Positions 63,647 to 64,000 of a DNA stretch of 64,000 bases are shown here, in pieces (position 1 is the stretch's first letter; each line of letters starts with the position of its first letter). The stretch lies in contig OY970206.1 in NCBI GenBank assembly GCA_963708425.1, positions 3,100,001 through 3,164,000 on the forward strand, given 5' to 3'. The notes under the pieces are model-generated. The model saw only the letters and a list, made by a program, of their open reading frames with translations, did no database searches and was not told the origin of the DNA. The translations under genes and the position numbers were made by a program. This DNA comes from JACMNW01 sp963708425 (GTDB lineage Bacteria; Pseudomonadota; Alphaproteobacteria; Rhodobacterales; Rhodobacteraceae).

Positions 63647-64000
63647 AATGCGGGGTCCGCCAGAAGATCGCGCGCCGTAGCCTCGTCGGTGACGAAGGTG
63701 TTGATATGACCAAGGCCCAGCACAGCGCGGATCACCGGCACTTTATGCGCGCCACCAGCGGCGAGAATGACGTTCGGGATGCTGGCCAGATCGTGCAAGC
63801 CGATGCCGATGACACGTTCGTTGATCGGGTGATCCACTGGGTGGCCCTGCGCGTCGATCACCGTGCCCAGCACATCTCCGACCCCGCCAAGCGCCAGCAG
63901 TTCCTCCATTGTGGTATCGGCAGGCAGGCCGTCGCGCATCAGCAGCGATCGTTGTGAAAGATCGCCCGCCGCCATCGCCATTGCATCGACGGTACGCAGC
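63643..64000 (-). CDS. SorC/DeoR-type sugar-binding transcriptional regulator, 3' part
   Basis: Partial: the frame is open to the right edge, so the helix-turn-helix N-terminus is outside. The visible 118 codons match the sugar-binding domain of SorC-family regulators: LGGVGDVLGTVIDAQGHPVD, then VIGIGLHDLASIPNVILAAG and HINTFVTDEATARDLL. It should sense a phosphosugar and control the coupled xylulokinase gene. Confidence 0.85.
   Translation of the reverse strand, partial: LRTVDAMAMAAGDLSQRSLLMRDGLPADTTMEELLALGGVGDVLGTVIDAQGHPVDHPINERVIGIGLHDLASIPNVILAAGGAHKVPVIRAVLGLGHINTFVTDEATARDLLADPAL

Overview
The window looks like the chromosome of an alphaproteobacterium of the Rhodobacteraceae type. 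The ribosomal operon at the left edge has the order 16S - tRNA-Ile - tRNA-Ala - 23S - 5S - tRNA-fMet. The 23S gene carries extra sequence in helix 9 and apparently in helix 45, DNA is GC-rich throughout, and the metabolic genes resemble those of rhizobial and rhodobacterial relatives. This placement is inferred from gene order and motifs; no database was searched.

Layout. (1) 1-5086: the 3' part of an rRNA operon. (2) 5053-6061: a scrap-heap of broken insertion sequences (IS3, IS66 and IS5 types). (3) 6134-23049, minus strand: five very large, tightly packed genes (865, 1166, 1091, 1883 and 624 codons) that form one apparent operon. The first encodes an M64-type zinc peptidase. The second is a beta-rich, DUF6603-like protein. 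The other three are large proteins to which I cannot assign a function. This is the best candidate for an undescribed system. It is bounded on both sides by fragments of the same IS3 and IS66 elements. (4) 23430-24426: a dead methyltransferase gene and more IS fragments. (5) 24415-29570, minus strand: a signalling cassette made of a secreted DUF3365 protein with a CxxCH haem motif, a hybrid histidine kinase, and an unusual fusion of a response-regulator receiver domain with a ten-helix DMT (EamA) transporter. (6) 29616-33070: a gene graveyard with remnants of a Fic protein, hydantoinase B, an ABC ATPase, DoxX and a DOPA-dioxygenase-like gene, plus a 1336-bp IS3-family element with a nonsense codon in its transposase.

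(7) 33131-36014: an RpiR regulator divergent from a probable N-succinylamino-acid racemase and a GNAT-type acyltransferase, two steps of a D-amino-acid conversion pathway. (8) 36026-47451: an alpha-galactoside system resembling the Sinorhizobium agp locus, with an AraC/MelR-like regulator, a five-component-type ABC importer (binding protein, two permeases, fused double ATPase), two GH4 glycosidases, and a flavin-dependent tryptophan-halogenase-like gene between the two GH4 genes. (9) 47567-60046: a second sugar operon with two SDR dehydrogenases, an RpiR regulator, four Gfo/Idh/MocA oxidoreductases, a sugar isomerase/epimerase and a ribose-type ABC importer whose binding-protein gene is frameshifted. 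(10) 60194-64000: an AcuI-like enoyl reductase, a PfkB sugar kinase, and on the minus strand a xylulokinase with the start of a SorC-type regulator running off the edge.

The right half reads as a sugar-scavenging region in which both operons favour oxidative (NAD-dependent, probably C3-oxidation) glycoside chemistry. The left half reads as an accessory island next to an rRNA/tRNA locus.
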